From: Halocaridina rubra | Taxonomy: Eukaryota > Arthropoda > Malacostraca > Decapoda > Atyidae | DNA: 16,367 bases | NCBI GenBank assembly: GCA_037179515.1 | Contig: JAXCGZ010016373.1 | Span: 5,001-21,367, forward strand | Direction: 5' to 3' | In this document: positions 1-11,989 of the stretch, one piece after another | Position numbering within the stretch: position 1 is the first letter of the stretch | Layout: every line of letters begins with the position of its first letter | The notes under the pieces: generated by a model | The model's database searches: none | The model's input: the letters and a program-made list of their open reading frames with translations, nothing else | Told to the model about the DNA's origin: nothing | Made by a program: the position numbers and the translations under genes

Positions 1-205
1 GTTAAAAGGAATCCAACTTTATAGCTTATATCTGCTATTCTTAGGAATGAACGCATTATAACTGAATGCCACTATGTTCATATTACAGATTCCCCAACCT
101 CACTCGTGGCTTCATTTTAGCATTTAATTCAATTCCCAATCTCATTCGGGCCATGAAATAACCAGATAAGCACATTACATATGTGAAAACATGAATCATT
201 TTTTA

Positions 206-276
206 ACCCCGACCGGGACTCGAACCTAGGACTTATGATTACTAAGTCAAGGCGCTACCACTACACCACAGAAGGT
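206..276 (-). repeat. tRNA-like SINE head (copy 1, minus)
   Basis: This 71-nt segment on the minus strand carries a Pol III A-box-like TGGTGTAGTGG and a perfect B-box GGTTCGAGTCC. A 6-bp stem GACTTA/TAAGTC closes a 7-nt loop GTAATCA where the anticodon arm should be. The acceptor arm pairs poorly and the variable region is too short, so it is tRNA-derived and not a working tRNA gene. Confidence 0.75.
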
Positions 277-414
277 TAAAAAGAATCCAACCTATTAGCT
301 TATATCTGCTATACTTAGCAATGAACGCATTCTAACTGAATGCCACTATGTTCATATTACAGATTCCCCAACCTCACTCGTGGCTTCATTTTAACATTTA
401 ATTCAATTCCCAAT

Positions 415-445
415 GCTTATCTAGTTATTTCATGGCCCGAATGAG
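415..445. repeat. Spacer of the copy 1 palindrome
   Basis: These 31 nt separate the two inverted arms (1-414 and 446-859). They match the body segment that follows GTAATGT in every plus unit (GCTTATCTGG to GAATGAG), so they are present once in plus orientation. A hairpin or template-switch origin would leave such a single-copy loop between inverted arms. Confidence 0.7.
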
Positions 446-583
446 ATTGGGAATTGAATTAAATGTTAAAATTAAGCCACGAGTGAGGTTGGGGAATCTT
501 TAATATGAACATAGTGGCATTCAGTTAGAATGCATTCATTCCTAAGTACAGCAGATATAAGCTATAAGGTTGGATTCCTTTTA

Positions 584-654
584 ACCTTCTGTGGTGTAGT
601 GGCAGCGCCTTGACTTAGTAATCATAAGTCCTAGGTTCGAGTCCAGGTCGGGGT
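584..654 (+). repeat. tRNA-like SINE head (copy 1, first plus unit)
   Basis: Same 71-nt head in plus orientation. The A-box-like element here has one change (TGGTGTAGTGG followed by CAGC instead of TAGC), and the base after the B-box differs (GTCCAGG for GTCCCGG). A TTTT at 579-582 just upstream and another at 671-674 just downstream could act as Pol III terminators, limiting any head-initiated transcript. Confidence 0.72.
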
Positions 655-857
655 AAAAAATTTATTCATGTTTTCACATATGTAATGTGCTTATCTGGTT
701 ATTTCATGGCCCGAATGAGATTGGGAATTGAATTAAATGCTAAAATGAAGCCACGAGTGAGGTTGGGGAATTTGTAATATGAACATAGTGGCATTCAGTT
801 AGAATGCGTTCATTCCTAAGTATAGCAGATATAAGCTATAAGGTTGGATTCCTTTTA

Positions 858-928
858 ACCTTCCGTGGTGTAGTGGTAGCGCCTTGACTTAGTAATCATA
901 AGTCCTAGGTTCGAGTCCCGGTCGGGGT
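858..928 (+). repeat. tRNA-like SINE head running into (TA)n (copy 1, terminal)
   Basis: This is the best-preserved head of copy 1: A-box-like TGGTGTAGTGG at 866-876 and B-box GGTTCGAGTCC at 908-918. Instead of continuing into the body (TTCATG, then TTTTCACATATG), the sequence keeps only TAAAAAAAATGATTCAT and then becomes (TA)n. The same junction is repeated at 3421-3437, and in a diverged form at the right edge of the window. Confidence 0.75.
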
Positions 929-941
929 AAAAAAAATGATT

Positions 942-1684
<743 letters not shown>

Positions 1685-2029
1685 ATTACTATTATTAAGA
1701 TTCTTTTGTTAATATAATTTAGCCAAGTATGGACTTTTATTCCTTTTGCGGCCTGTTTGTGGGGATTTCTGAGTAACCCCGGCGCGCATTTAAGATTGTT
1801 ATCTATTAATCCCAAATTTAAGTCTCTTGGGGGCGGCTCTTTTGTCTCCTCCTTTTCAAGTTTTCTTCTGTTTTGCTAGTTGTATCTGTTGCCATTGTAC
1901 TTTGAGAAGGTGACCAGCTTAGGTCACGAAATTAATAAGTAATTTATATATATATATATATTTTCGTTGTTTTATTTAATGGGCTTTTCCTTCCATTTTA
2001 GACTGAATGTTAACAGTTCAGGGTTATTA
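1685..2029. other. Non-repetitive island between (TA)n tracts; possible 3' end of a Penelope-like element
   Basis: About 345 nt with no convincing reading frame. The plus strand is T- and pyrimidine-rich in the middle (roughly 1836-1875). It contains one hammerhead-like motif (1902-1942) and a short (TA)n run (1945-1960). Hammerhead motifs are known from the terminal regions of Penelope-like elements, so this may be the 3' end of such an element; that is inference. No GIY-YIG or reverse-transcriptase residues are visible. It could equally be anonymous unique sequence. Confidence 0.35.
1902..1942 (+). ncRNA. Decayed hammerhead-ribozyme-like motif
   Basis: A core-like TTGAGAA (1902-1908; consensus CTGANGA) is followed by a 6-bp hairpin, GTGACC (1910-1915) with GGTCAC (1922-1927), loop AGCTTA. 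Then comes GAAA (1928-1931) and a minimal third stem TTA/TAA (1932-1934 with 1940-1942) around a 5-nt loop. The order core, stem II, GAAA, very short stem III matches the compact hammerheads of Penelope-like retroelements. Two conserved core bases are changed (C3 to T, G8 to A) and G1909 is unpaired, so activity is unlikely. Stem I is weak. It could be a chance hairpin beside GAAA. Confidence 0.3.
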
Positions 2030-2038
2030 ATATATATA

Positions 2039-2101
<63 letters not shown>
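2030..2101. repeat. (TA)n microsatellite, 72 nt
   Basis: TA dinucleotides with one phase break (TATTATA) near 2044-2047. It forms the left boundary of fold-back cluster 2, joining the body sequence at CCGGTCATATATA when read on the minus strand. Cluster 2 is therefore flanked by (TA)n on both sides. Confidence 0.95.
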
Positions 2102-2104
<3 letters not shown>

Positions 2105-2150
2105 CCGGATAAGGATATTACATATGTGAAAACATGAATCATTTGTTTTT

Positions 2151-2221
2151 ACCCCTACCGGGTCTCGAACCTAGGACTTATGATTACTAAGTCAAGGCGC
2201 TACCACTTCACCACAGAATGT
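2151..2221 (-). repeat. tRNA-like SINE head (copy 2, outermost minus)
   Basis: The most diverged head of cluster 2: on the minus strand the B-box reads GGTTCGAGACC and the first bases are AACATTC. On its 3' side, body sequence continues about 50 nt to CCGGTCATATATA and then becomes (TA)n, so this end stops further into the body than the plus-side ends do. Confidence 0.72.
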
Positions 2222-2424
2222 TAAAAGGAATCCAACCTTATAGCTTATATCTGCTATACTTAGGAATGAACGCATTCTAACTGAATGCCACTATGTTCAT
2301 ATTACAGATTCCACAACCTCACTCGTGGCTTCATTTTAGCATTTAATTCAATTCCCTATCTCATTTGGGCCATGAAATAACCAGATAAGCACATTACATA
2401 TGTGAAAACATGAATAATTTTTTT

Positions 2425-2495
2425 ACCCCGAACGGGACTCGAACCTAGGACTTATGATTACTAAGTCAAGGCGCTACCACTACACCACAGAAGGT
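2425..2495 (-). repeat. tRNA-like SINE head (copy 2, middle minus)
   Basis: A 71-nt head with intact B-box GGTTCGAGTCC and anticodon-like stem, 274 bp from each neighbouring minus head. Its equivalent in copy 1 would lie just left of the window, which begins with its last two bases. Confidence 0.75.
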
Positions 2496-2698
2496 TAAAA
2501 GGAATCCAACTTTATAGCTTATATCTGCTATTCTTAGGAATGAACGCATTATAACTGAATGCCACTATGTTCATATTACAGATTCCCCAACCTCACTCGT
2601 GGCTTCATTTTAGCATTTAATTCAATTCCCTATCTCATTCGGGCCATGAAATAACCAGATAAGCACATTACATATGTGAAAACATGAATCATTTTTTT

Positions 2699-2769
2699 AC
2701 CCCGACCGGGACTCGAACCTAGGACTTATGATTACTAAGTCAAGGCGCTACCACTACACCACAGAAGGT
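2699..2769 (-). repeat. tRNA-like SINE head (copy 2, inner minus)
   Basis: Counterpart of the head at 206-276, identical by eye across the 71 nt. It pairs with the plus head at 3077-3147 as opposite arms of the palindrome. Confidence 0.75.
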
Positions 2770-3076
2770 TAAAAAGTATCCAACCTATTAGCTTATATCT
2801 GCTATACTTAGCAATGAACGCATTCTAACTGAATGCCACTATGTTCATATTAGAGATTACCCAACCTCACTCGTGGCTTCATTTTAACATTTAATTCAAT
2901 TCACAATGCTTATCTGGTTATTTTATGGCCCGAATGAGATTGGGAATTGAATTAAATGTTAAATTGAAGCCACGAGTGAGGTTGGGGAATCTGTAATATG
3001 AACATAGTGGCATTCAGTTAGAATGCATTCATTCCTAAGTATAGCAGATATAAGCTATATGGTTGGATTCCTTTTA

Positions 3077-3147
3077 ACGTTCTGTGGTGTAGTGGTAGCG
3101 CCTTGACTTAGTAATCATAAGTCCTAGGTTCGAGTCCCGGTCGGGGT
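3077..3147 (+). repeat. tRNA-like SINE head (copy 2, first plus)
   Basis: Counterpart of 584-654. It keeps the consensus TAGC after the A-box and GTCCCGG after the B-box where copy 1 has private changes, so those changes in copy 1 postdate the duplication. It carries its own private change at the start (ACGTTC for ACCTTC). Confidence 0.74.
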
Positions 3148-3350
3148 AAAAAATTTATTCATGTTTTCACATATGTAATGTGCATATCTGGTTATTTCAT
3201 GGCCCGAATGAGAAAGGGAATTGAATTAAATGCTAAAATGAAGCCACGAGTGAGGTTGGGGAATCTGTAATATGAACATAGTGGCATTCAGTTAGAATGC
3301 GTTCATTCCTAAGTATAGCAGATATAAGCTATAAGGTTGGATTCCTTTTA

Positions 3351-3421
3351 ACCTTCCGTGGTGTAGTGGTAGCGCCTTGACTTAGTAATCATAAGTCCTA
3401 GGTTCGAGTCCCGGTCGGGGT
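3351..3421 (+). repeat. tRNA-like SINE head running into giant (TA)n (copy 2, terminal)
   Basis: Identical by eye to the terminal head of copy 1 (858-928), including the junction TAAAAAAAATGATTCAT that then becomes (TA)n. A-box-like TGGTGTAGTGG and B-box GGTTCGAGTCC are both intact. Confidence 0.75.
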
Positions 3422-3432
3422 AAAAAAAATGA

Positions 3433-5693
<2,261 letters not shown>

Positions 5694-5711
5694 TATAACT
5701 TGTATTCTCGT

Positions 5712-6330
5712 TTCTGTTCCCAAGGTGGGATCTGTGCCCACTGAAACACTAAGACTCTTATTGTAAGGTTTATGGATTTTGAATCTCCTGAGTTTGATGT
5801 TTTCTTGCTTAAAATCCATCTCTCCACTGCAGCTTTATTCATTTGCTTCTGCTAATGTTCTCCAAACTCCACTGACTTTGTGTCTTTCTAAGAATATCCG
5901 TCCTCTTGCACTGAGTCCTTACTATATTCTATTCTACATGCTGAAATTCTCTATATTATAGACTTCAGTGTACACCATAGTGAGTGGCTTAATTCTTCTC
6001 ACAATGATGTGGGAGGAAGTGAGACCTTTGCTTTCTCTATTACTCATAATCTGGAGCAGATTATCAAACGTCCTACTCGAGTTCACAATCGACACATACA
6101 TGCAGACAACACTCTTGAACAATTTCTTACTTCTAATCTTTCAAACTACTTATATTCTATGCTTTCCTTTCTTGGTAAATCTGATTATTCTGTGATCTCA
6201 ATTTCCTCCATTTTTGCTTCCCCTCCATCAATTCCTATGAATGACTACTGCTATTGGTCCTGCAACCCTGATCAGGTAGCCACAAGTCTTGCCGAGATAA
6301 TAAATTCAGGAATGGAGGCGTTCATCCCTC
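5712..6330 (+). pseudogene. LINE endonuclease domain remnant (Jockey-like)
   Basis: All recognisable endonuclease sequence lies in one frame (codons starting at multiples of three), with in-frame stops at 5742, 5853 and near 5886. Landmarks in order are Gly-Gly-Ile-Cys near 5724, a segment Glu-Ser-Pro-Glu-Phe-Asp at 5781-5798, and Asp-Phe-Ser-Val-His-His at 5961-5978. The last corresponds to the catalytic Gly-Asp-Phe-Asn motif, here with Gly to Ile and Asn to Ser. A conserved block follows (Val-Gly-Gly at 6009-6017, Leu-Glu-Gln, Arg-Pro-Thr-Arg). The intact enzyme nicks target DNA to start reverse transcription; this copy cannot. Confidence 0.82.
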
Positions 6331-6331
6331 C

Positions 6332-6776
6332 TCTAAACCAACTTTTTCTCCCCCAAATCATTGGTTTGGCATTGCTTGGTCCATGGCTATTCTGGATAGG
6401 GATCGGGCACACCGGTCATACCAAGCCTATCATTTTGATTTAGCTAGCTCTTCTTTTATTGTAGCTAGGAATAGCTGAACTGCTCTGATTCGAAGGTCTA
6501 AAGCTTCCTTTATAAGAGGGAAAGTTAATGACATTAACTCCTTTCGCACTGATAAATGTTTCTGGTCCTTTGCCAAAAAACTCTAAAAAAACTTTTGTAA
6601 ATGATGCTTTCCTTCCCCTATTCGTTCAAATGGTTCTATATCTTGCTCTCCCATTGACAAAACCAATCTCATTGGTTCTCATTTTTCTACCAACTCTTCC
6701 ATAAGCGATTCCAAAGCACCTCTCCCTCATTTTTTACGCATCTCTAACCCTATGCCCTCCCTTATCCTTTCTTCTC
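6332..6776 (+). pseudogene. LINE linker between endonuclease and RT, frameshifted
   Basis: After a frameshift near 6331 the similarity continues in the frame starting at 6332 (Ser-Lys-Pro, then an Asp-Arg-Asp-Arg-Ala-His-Arg segment near 6393-6415). There are stops at about 6473, 6584 and later. The stretch between about 6600 and 6776 is only loosely recognisable and looks shortened relative to the family. This region joins endonuclease to RT and has no separate function I can name. Confidence 0.65.
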
Positions 6777-7484
6777 GATGGCATCCCTACAAGGTTTCTT
6801 AAGGAGCTTGCTGATGAACTGGCTCCAGTGCTCTGTCGTTTTATCAATCCTTCATCTTGGAAGCACTCTCTAATGCAGTCTGTTCCTAGGAAGGGCGCCC
6901 GCTCTATTCCATCAAACTACCGACCTATTGCCGTAACCTCATCAGTCGCTAAAGTTTTCGAAACTTTGACCAATTCTAACTTTTGGAAACGTCTTGAATC
7001 TAACTCGCTTCTCTCGAATCACTAGTATGGTTTCCACAAGGCAAGATCAACTTATTACCTCCTGTCCTATCTTACTCATGTATTGTCATCTTCTCTGAGA
7101 AACTTTGAGGAATCCTTCGTCGTTGCCCTTGATATCTCTAAGGCCTGTGACAGAGTCCAACACTTGGCACTGTTGGCAAAACTCCTTTGTTTTGGCTTTA
7201 CCCCTTCTCTCTGTTCTCTGATTTCCAGTTTTCTTTCGGACCGTTACATATCTGTGGTTGTTAATTGTGTAACATGAGACCCTTTCCCTGTTACCAGTGG
7301 TGTTTCACTGGGTTCTGTTCTTTCACATACTCTGTTCCTTCTCTTCATCAACGATCTTCTTCAGTCCCCATCCTCCTCTCTTCTTCACACTTTTGCCGAT
7401 GATTTTACCTTTCATTTTTCGACTGCCTTTCCTTCACCACCTTTATATGCTACTCGCAATCTGTCTCGTATATCTCTTTCCTCA
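6777..7484 (+). pseudogene. LINE reverse transcriptase domain remnant (Jockey-like)
   Basis: The RT blocks appear in order in one frame: Asp-Gly-Ile-Pro at 6777, Asn-Tyr-Arg-Pro-Ile near 6919, Tyr-Gly-Phe-His-Lys-Ala near 7027, and motif A as Leu-Asp-Ile-Ser-Lys-Ala-Cys-Asp near 7128-7151, where the usual Phe is Cys. Motif B is Ser-Gly-Val-Ser-Leu-Gly-Ser at 7296-7316 (usually Ser-Gly-Val-Pro-Gln-Gly-Ser). The catalytic motif C is Phe-Ala-Asp-Asp at 7392-7403. Stops interrupt it at 7023 (TAG) and 7275 (TGA). The catalytic aspartates survive but the protein cannot be made whole. Confidence 0.87.
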
Positions 7485-8156
7485 TACTCTCAACGCCGGT
7501 TTCCAGAGGATATCTGAGTGGGCAACGCAAAATATTTTTAAATTTAATGCCCCTAAGACACAGTTTCTGGATGTTTTTTTTTTATCTTCTTTTACTCCTG
7601 ATAGCTCTATTGTCCTCGAAACTAGCGAAATTTATCCTCTTAATTGCATTACAATATTGGGAATCCGGATAGCCTCTGGCTTGTCTTGGAGGAATCACAT
7701 AAACCTAGTTTCTAAATCTGCATCCAAAATTTGGGGCTCTGTTTCCTTTTCGTTATTACTTTCCCTCTTTACAGTTACTTTAAGTCTAAAGAGATCTTAT
7801 TCGTCCCTGCTTAGAATACTGGTCGCACATTTAGTATGTCCTTGATAGAGTTGAATCTAGGGCATTTAGACTCATTAATGACCATTCTCTTACCTCTAGT
7901 CTACTACTTCTATCACTGCTCAGATGAGTTGGGGAGTTGCATCTCTTCCCCAATGCCGAGGCCACGTGACACTCGCCAAGAGACCTCGTCTCACAGAAGT
8001 TGTGTGAAGATTTGTAGCTCATAGATCGGTCAGTGCAGCGATTGTTTTTTCCCAGCTACCTTCATGCTCGGGAACTCTCTTCCTCCTTCTGTCTCTCCTA
8101 CTGCTTATAACCTATCCGCCTTCAAAAAACCGATCTATCGCCATCTCAGGGCCTAA
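7485..8156 (+). pseudogene. LINE C-terminal region remnant (Jockey-like)
   Basis: The region following RT in Jockey-type elements is spread over three frames. 7485-7740 holds Arg-Ile-Ser-Glu-Trp and Lys-Phe-Asn-Ala; about 7745-7910 holds an Arg-Pro-Cys-Leu-Glu-Tyr segment and Leu-Asp-Arg-Val-Glu-Ser at 7841; 7911-8156 holds Cys-Ser-Asp-Glu-Leu and ends in a basic tail, Tyr-Arg-His-Leu-Arg-Ala, with stop TAA at 8154-8156. The final stop position and basic tail fit the family's normal C-terminus. A TAG also interrupts the last segment at 8022. Confidence 0.8.
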
Positions 8157-8989
<833 letters not shown>

Positions 8990-9059
8990 TCTTTGAAGAT
9001 GATGTAGATATGATCAAATAAATACTTTAACATGTGTGAAAACAGGAAAATATTTTTCT

Positions 9060-9109
9060 CTAAGACACAATTAGCATTCCAAGGGGCTACCAAGTACACT
9101 ACCGAAGGT
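9060..9109 (-). repeat. Degenerate tRNA-like head lacking its B-box
   Basis: On the minus strand this begins ACCTTCGGTAGTG and contains TGGTAGC and CCTTGG, then TAATTGTGTCTTAGAG. It goes straight to the body-like AAAAATATTTTCCTG; the GGTTCGA B-box is deleted. Confidence 0.55.
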
Positions 9110-9209
9110 CTAAAAGAAGAAGCTGACTTCCCAGTCTACCACTAAACTTGGAAATGAACGCAATTTTCTGAAAACATTTTGTTCTTTTTACAGCTTCCCA
9201 ACCTCACTC

Positions 9210-9264
9210 TTTGGTAGCGCATTGGCACACCAATTATGCCTTAAGTTCGAATCCTGCTATGAGC
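9210..9264 (+). repeat. Diverged tRNA-like head, 5'-truncated
   Basis: Starts at TTTGGTAGCGCATTGGCAC and retains a B-box-like AGTTCGAATCC (9244-9254), followed by CTGCTATGAGC and then the body. The first third of the head is missing where the minus-strand body ends. Confidence 0.62.
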
Positions 9265-9467
9265 AAAATATGTTCCATGTTTTAGCACATGTTAAAGTGT
9301 TTATATGATCACTGTTAAAGTCTAAATAGCATGTGATTTGAATTAAATGCGAAAACAAAGCCAGGAGTGAGGTTGCGAAGAAGCTGTAAAATGAACATAA
9401 TGCATTCAGAAGACTGTGTTCATTCCCTAGCTTAGCTGTTGGTTGAGAGGTTACCTTCTTCTTATAG

Positions 9468-9540
9468 ACCCTCATTGGTGAAGTTAGTAGCGCCTTGGCG
9501 TACTAATTATGTCTTAGATCCGGATCCCAGCCAAGAGCAA
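9468..9540 (+). repeat. Diverged tRNA-like head, full length
   Basis: Runs from ACCCTCATTGGTG through GTAGCGCCTTGGCG, TACTAATTATGTC and a degraded B-box AGATCCGGATCCC to AGCCAAGAGC. It shows the same length and order as the young heads, with an alternative anticodon-region sequence, and supports a subfamily distinct from the 1-3435 copies. Confidence 0.65.
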
Positions 9541-9606
9541 TATATGTTTCACTAGTGTATATATATGTACTCACAACAACAATATTCACGTGCTCTTCGG
9601 AAACTG

Positions 9607-9823
<217 letters not shown>

Positions 9824-10698
9824 ATTACATAATTGTGATTACCTAATTGTGTTTACGGGAAAGAGCCTAAAGCTCGTATCTTCCCGTCTCCTGATCGGTT
9901 CCATTTTAGACTTAGTCATACTTATCATACCTGTCCTTAAAGCTATGGATTGAGATAGCATTAACTACCTCCTCGCTTAGCGAATTCCAATTATCAACCA
10001 CTCTTACACTGAAAAAGTATTTCCTTACATCCTGCGAAGAAGTTTTCTTACGAAGCTTCAAACTATGACCTCTAGTTCTAGAGCCAGCCATATCAAAGTA
10101 TCGATCCCTATCCACTCTATCATAACCATGAAGGAATTTAAAGACTGTCACCATATCCCCCCTCACTTTTCTAGCTTCGAGTGATGGTAAGTCTAATTCC
10201 CTCAGCCTCTCATCATAACTGAGATTGCGTATTTCTGGCACCAGTTTCGTGGCATGTCTTTGAACTTTTTCAAGCTTAGCTATGTGCTTTTTCAAGTGCG
10301 GATTCCAAAAGGGGGCTGCATATTCGAGTTTTGGCCTCACATAGGTTACATAAATATTTCTGAACATTTCCTTGTCCATGTGCCTGAAGGCTACCCTTAC
10401 ATTTGATAAGAATGCATATGCTGCCCTTACTCTGCCATTTATATGTATTTCTGGAGACAAATCTGCCAGTATGGTTTACTCCTAGATCTCTCTCATTTTC
10501 TGTCTCTTGAAGTTGTACTCCAGCCACCGAGTAGTCAAGCTTGGGCCTTCTTGCACTTGTACCCATTCTCATTACCTTACATTTTGAAGTATTGAATTTC
10601 ATTAGCCACTTTTCTGACCACTCATGCAGATTATTTAGATCCTCCTGAAGTTCTCTACCATTGTTCTCGTTTTTTACTTTCTTCACAATCTTTGCATC
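9824..10698 (-). mobile_element. CR1/L2-like LINE 3' half, tandem copy A
   Basis: The minus strand encodes the part of a non-LTR retrotransposon polyprotein downstream of RT motif C: Trp-Ser-Glu-Lys-Trp, Lys-Phe-Asn-Thr-Ser-Lys-Cys, Arg-Asp-Leu-Gly-Val, then Tyr-Val-Arg-Pro-Lys-Leu-Glu-Tyr and a C-terminal Asn-Trp-Asn-Ser-Leu-Ser. It ends at stop 9912-9914. A one-base insertion (GG at 10473-10474) breaks the frame, splitting it into pieces at 10276-10686 and 9912-10460. The 5' end stops exactly in the Phe-Ala-Asp-Asp codons (10698) at the tandem junction. The CR1/L2 placement is by general RT style; the exact clade is uncertain. Confidence 0.85.
9855..9887 (-). other. 3'-UTR hairpin of LINE copy A
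   Basis: ACGGGAA pairs with TTCCCGT (7 bp), enclosing an inner 4-bp GAGC/GCTC hairpin. The loop is TTTAG here and TTTGG in copies B and C. It lies about 25 nt after the stop codon. Hairpins at LINE 3' ends are often recognised by the element's own RT. Confidence 0.6.
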
Positions 10699-10712
10699 TG
10701 TGTGTGTGTGTG
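10699..10712. repeat. (TG)7 at the tandem junction of LINE copies A and B
   Basis: Seven TG units separate the truncated 5' edge of copy A (in the RT motif C codons) from the 3' tail of copy B. The identical junction occurs at 11588-11601, 889 bp away. Confidence 0.9.
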
Positions 10713-11587
10713 ATTACCTACTTGTGATTACCTAATTGTGTTTACGGGAAAGAGCCCAAAGCTCGTATCTTCCCGTCTCCTGATCGGTTCCATTTTATAC
10801 TTAGTGATATTTATCATACCTGCCCTTAAAACTATGGATTGAGATAGCATTAACTACCTCCTCGCTTAGCGAATTCCAATTATCAACCACTCTTACACTG
10901 AAAAAGTATTTCCTTACATCCTGCGAAGAAGTTTTCTTACGAAGCTTCAAACTATGACCTCTAGTTCTAGAGCCAGCCATATCAAAGTATCGATCCCTAT
11001 CCACTCTATCATAACCATGAAGGAATTTAAAGACTGTCACCATATCCCCCCTCACTTTTCTAGCTTCGAGTGATGGTAAGTCTAATTCCCTCAGCCTCTC
11101 ATCATAACTGAGATTGCGTATTTCTGGCACCAGTTTCGTGGCATGTCTTTGAACTTTTTCAAGCTTAGCTATGTGCTTTTTCAAGTGCGGATTCCAAAAG
11201 GGGGCTGCATATTCGAGTTTTGGCCTCACATAGGTTACATAAATATTTCTGAACATTTCCTTGTCCATGTGCCTGAAGGCTACCCTTACATTTGATAAGA
11301 ATGCATATGCTGCCCTTACTCTGCCATTTATATGTATTTCTGGAGACAAATCTGCCAGTATGGTTTACTCCTAGATCTCTCTCATTTTCTGTCTCTTGAA
11401 GTTGTACTCCAGCCACCGAGTAGTCAAGCTTGGGCCTTCTTGCACTTGTACCCATTCTCATTACCTTACATTTTGAAGTATTGAATTTCATTAGCCACTT
11501 TTCTGACCACTCATGCAGATTATTTAGATCCTCCTGAAGTTCTCTACCATTGTTCTCGTTTTTTACTTTCTTCACAATCTTTGCATC
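10713..11587 (-). mobile_element. CR1/L2-like LINE 3' half, tandem copy B
   Basis: Same content as copy A, 889 bp downstream on the plus strand. By eye only about five bases differ from copy A, all near the 3' end; the 136-residue N-terminal segment translation is identical. The one-base insertion (GG at 11362-11363) is shared with copy A. Coding pieces are 11165-11575 and 10801-11349 with stop at 10801-10803. Copies A and B are therefore sisters made by a recent tandem duplication after the frameshift arose. Confidence 0.86.
10744..10776 (-). other. 3'-UTR hairpin of LINE copy B
   Basis: Same 7-bp plus 4-bp hairpin as in copy A, exactly 889 nt away, with loop TTTGG as in copy C. Confidence 0.6.
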
Positions 11588-11601
11588 TGTGTGTGTGTGT
11601 G
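11588..11601. repeat. (TG)7 at the tandem junction of LINE copies B and C
   Basis: Identical to the A/B junction in repeat number and flanks (GCATC, then (TG)7, then ATTACC). Two identical junctions imply that one original junction was copied when the array grew from two units to three. Confidence 0.9.
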
Positions 11602-11632
11602 ATTACCTACTTGTGATTACCTAATTGTGTTT

Positions 11633-11665
11633 ACGGGAAAGAGCCCAAAGCTCGTATCTTCCCGT
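11633..11665 (-). other. 3'-UTR hairpin of LINE copy C
   Basis: ACGGGAA/TTCCCGT outer stem and GAGC/GCTC inner stem, conserved at the same distance from the stop as in A and B. Beyond it the tail holds two near-copies of AGGTAATCACA that run into (CA)n. Confidence 0.6.
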
Positions 11666-11989
11666 CTCCTGATCGGTTCCATTTTATACTTAGTGATATT
11701 TATCATACCTGCCCTTAAAACTATGGATTGAGATAGCATTAACTACCTCCTCGCTTAGCGAATTCCAATTTTCAACTACTCTTACACTGAAAAAGTATTT
11801 CCTTACATCCTGCGAAGAAGTTTTCTTACGAAGCTTCAAACTATGACCTCTAGTTCTAGAGCCAGCCATATCAAAATATCGATCCCTATCCACTCTATCA
11901 TAACCATGAAGGAATTTAAAGACTGTCACCATATCCCCCCTCACTCTTCTAGCTTCGAGTGATGGTAAGTCTAATTCCCTCAGCCTCTC

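Larger units (their letters stand above)
1..941. mobile_element. Fold-back cluster of a tRNA-headed 274-bp repeat, copy 1
   Basis: The basic unit is a 71-nt tRNA-like head followed by a body of about 203 nt; head-to-head spacing is 274 bp (584 to 858). Minus-oriented units occupy 1-414 and plus-oriented units 446-928. Position p on the left pairs with about 860-p on the right, so this is a palindrome with arms of about 414 nt around a 31-nt spacer (415-445). The spacer is itself single-copy body sequence, so orientation flips at an internal body position and not at a unit boundary. The left arm reaches the window edge, where the next minus head would begin. No protein is encoded. I read it as a tRNA-derived SINE-like family or a non-autonomous fold-back element; the sequence does not decide between them. 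The family name is unknown to me. Confidence 0.8.
8990..9540. mobile_element. Old, diverged cluster of the tRNA-headed repeat family
   Basis: From about 9030 to 9205 the minus strand follows the family: a body start resembling CATGTGTGAAAACA, a head remnant (9060-9109) and the body end CCCAACCTCACTC. At about 9206 orientation flips directly into a plus-strand head (9210-9264), then a full plus body, then a second head (9468-9540). Shared blocks include GAGTGAGGTTG, GAACATAATGCATTCAG and TGTGTTCATTCC. Divergence is far higher than between the two clusters in 1-3435, so this is an older insertion or a different subfamily. It has the same minus-then-plus fold-back logic, but the switch point differs. 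Confidence 0.72.

Noticed and set aside
858..928. Genuine tRNA gene (also the other heads)
   Set aside because: Only the internal promoter boxes and a displaced anticodon-like stem are tRNA-like. The acceptor arm pairs poorly, the variable region is too short, and the sequence recurs as a fixed part of a 274-bp repeat.
2151..3421. CRISPR-like or regular satellite array because of the constant 274-bp spacing
   Set aside because: The whole 274-bp unit repeats, including the segments between heads, and orientation inverts. There are no short repeats with unique spacers.
5968..6195. Small hydrophobic membrane-protein-like frame
   Set aside because: It is a shifted-frame shadow of the LINE endonuclease domain, which is recognisable in the frame starting at 5961.
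7297..7845. An independent 182-residue protein on the plus strand
   Set aside because: Its first third is a wrong-frame reading of the RT domain; only from about 7485 does it coincide with the LINE C-terminal region after a frameshift.
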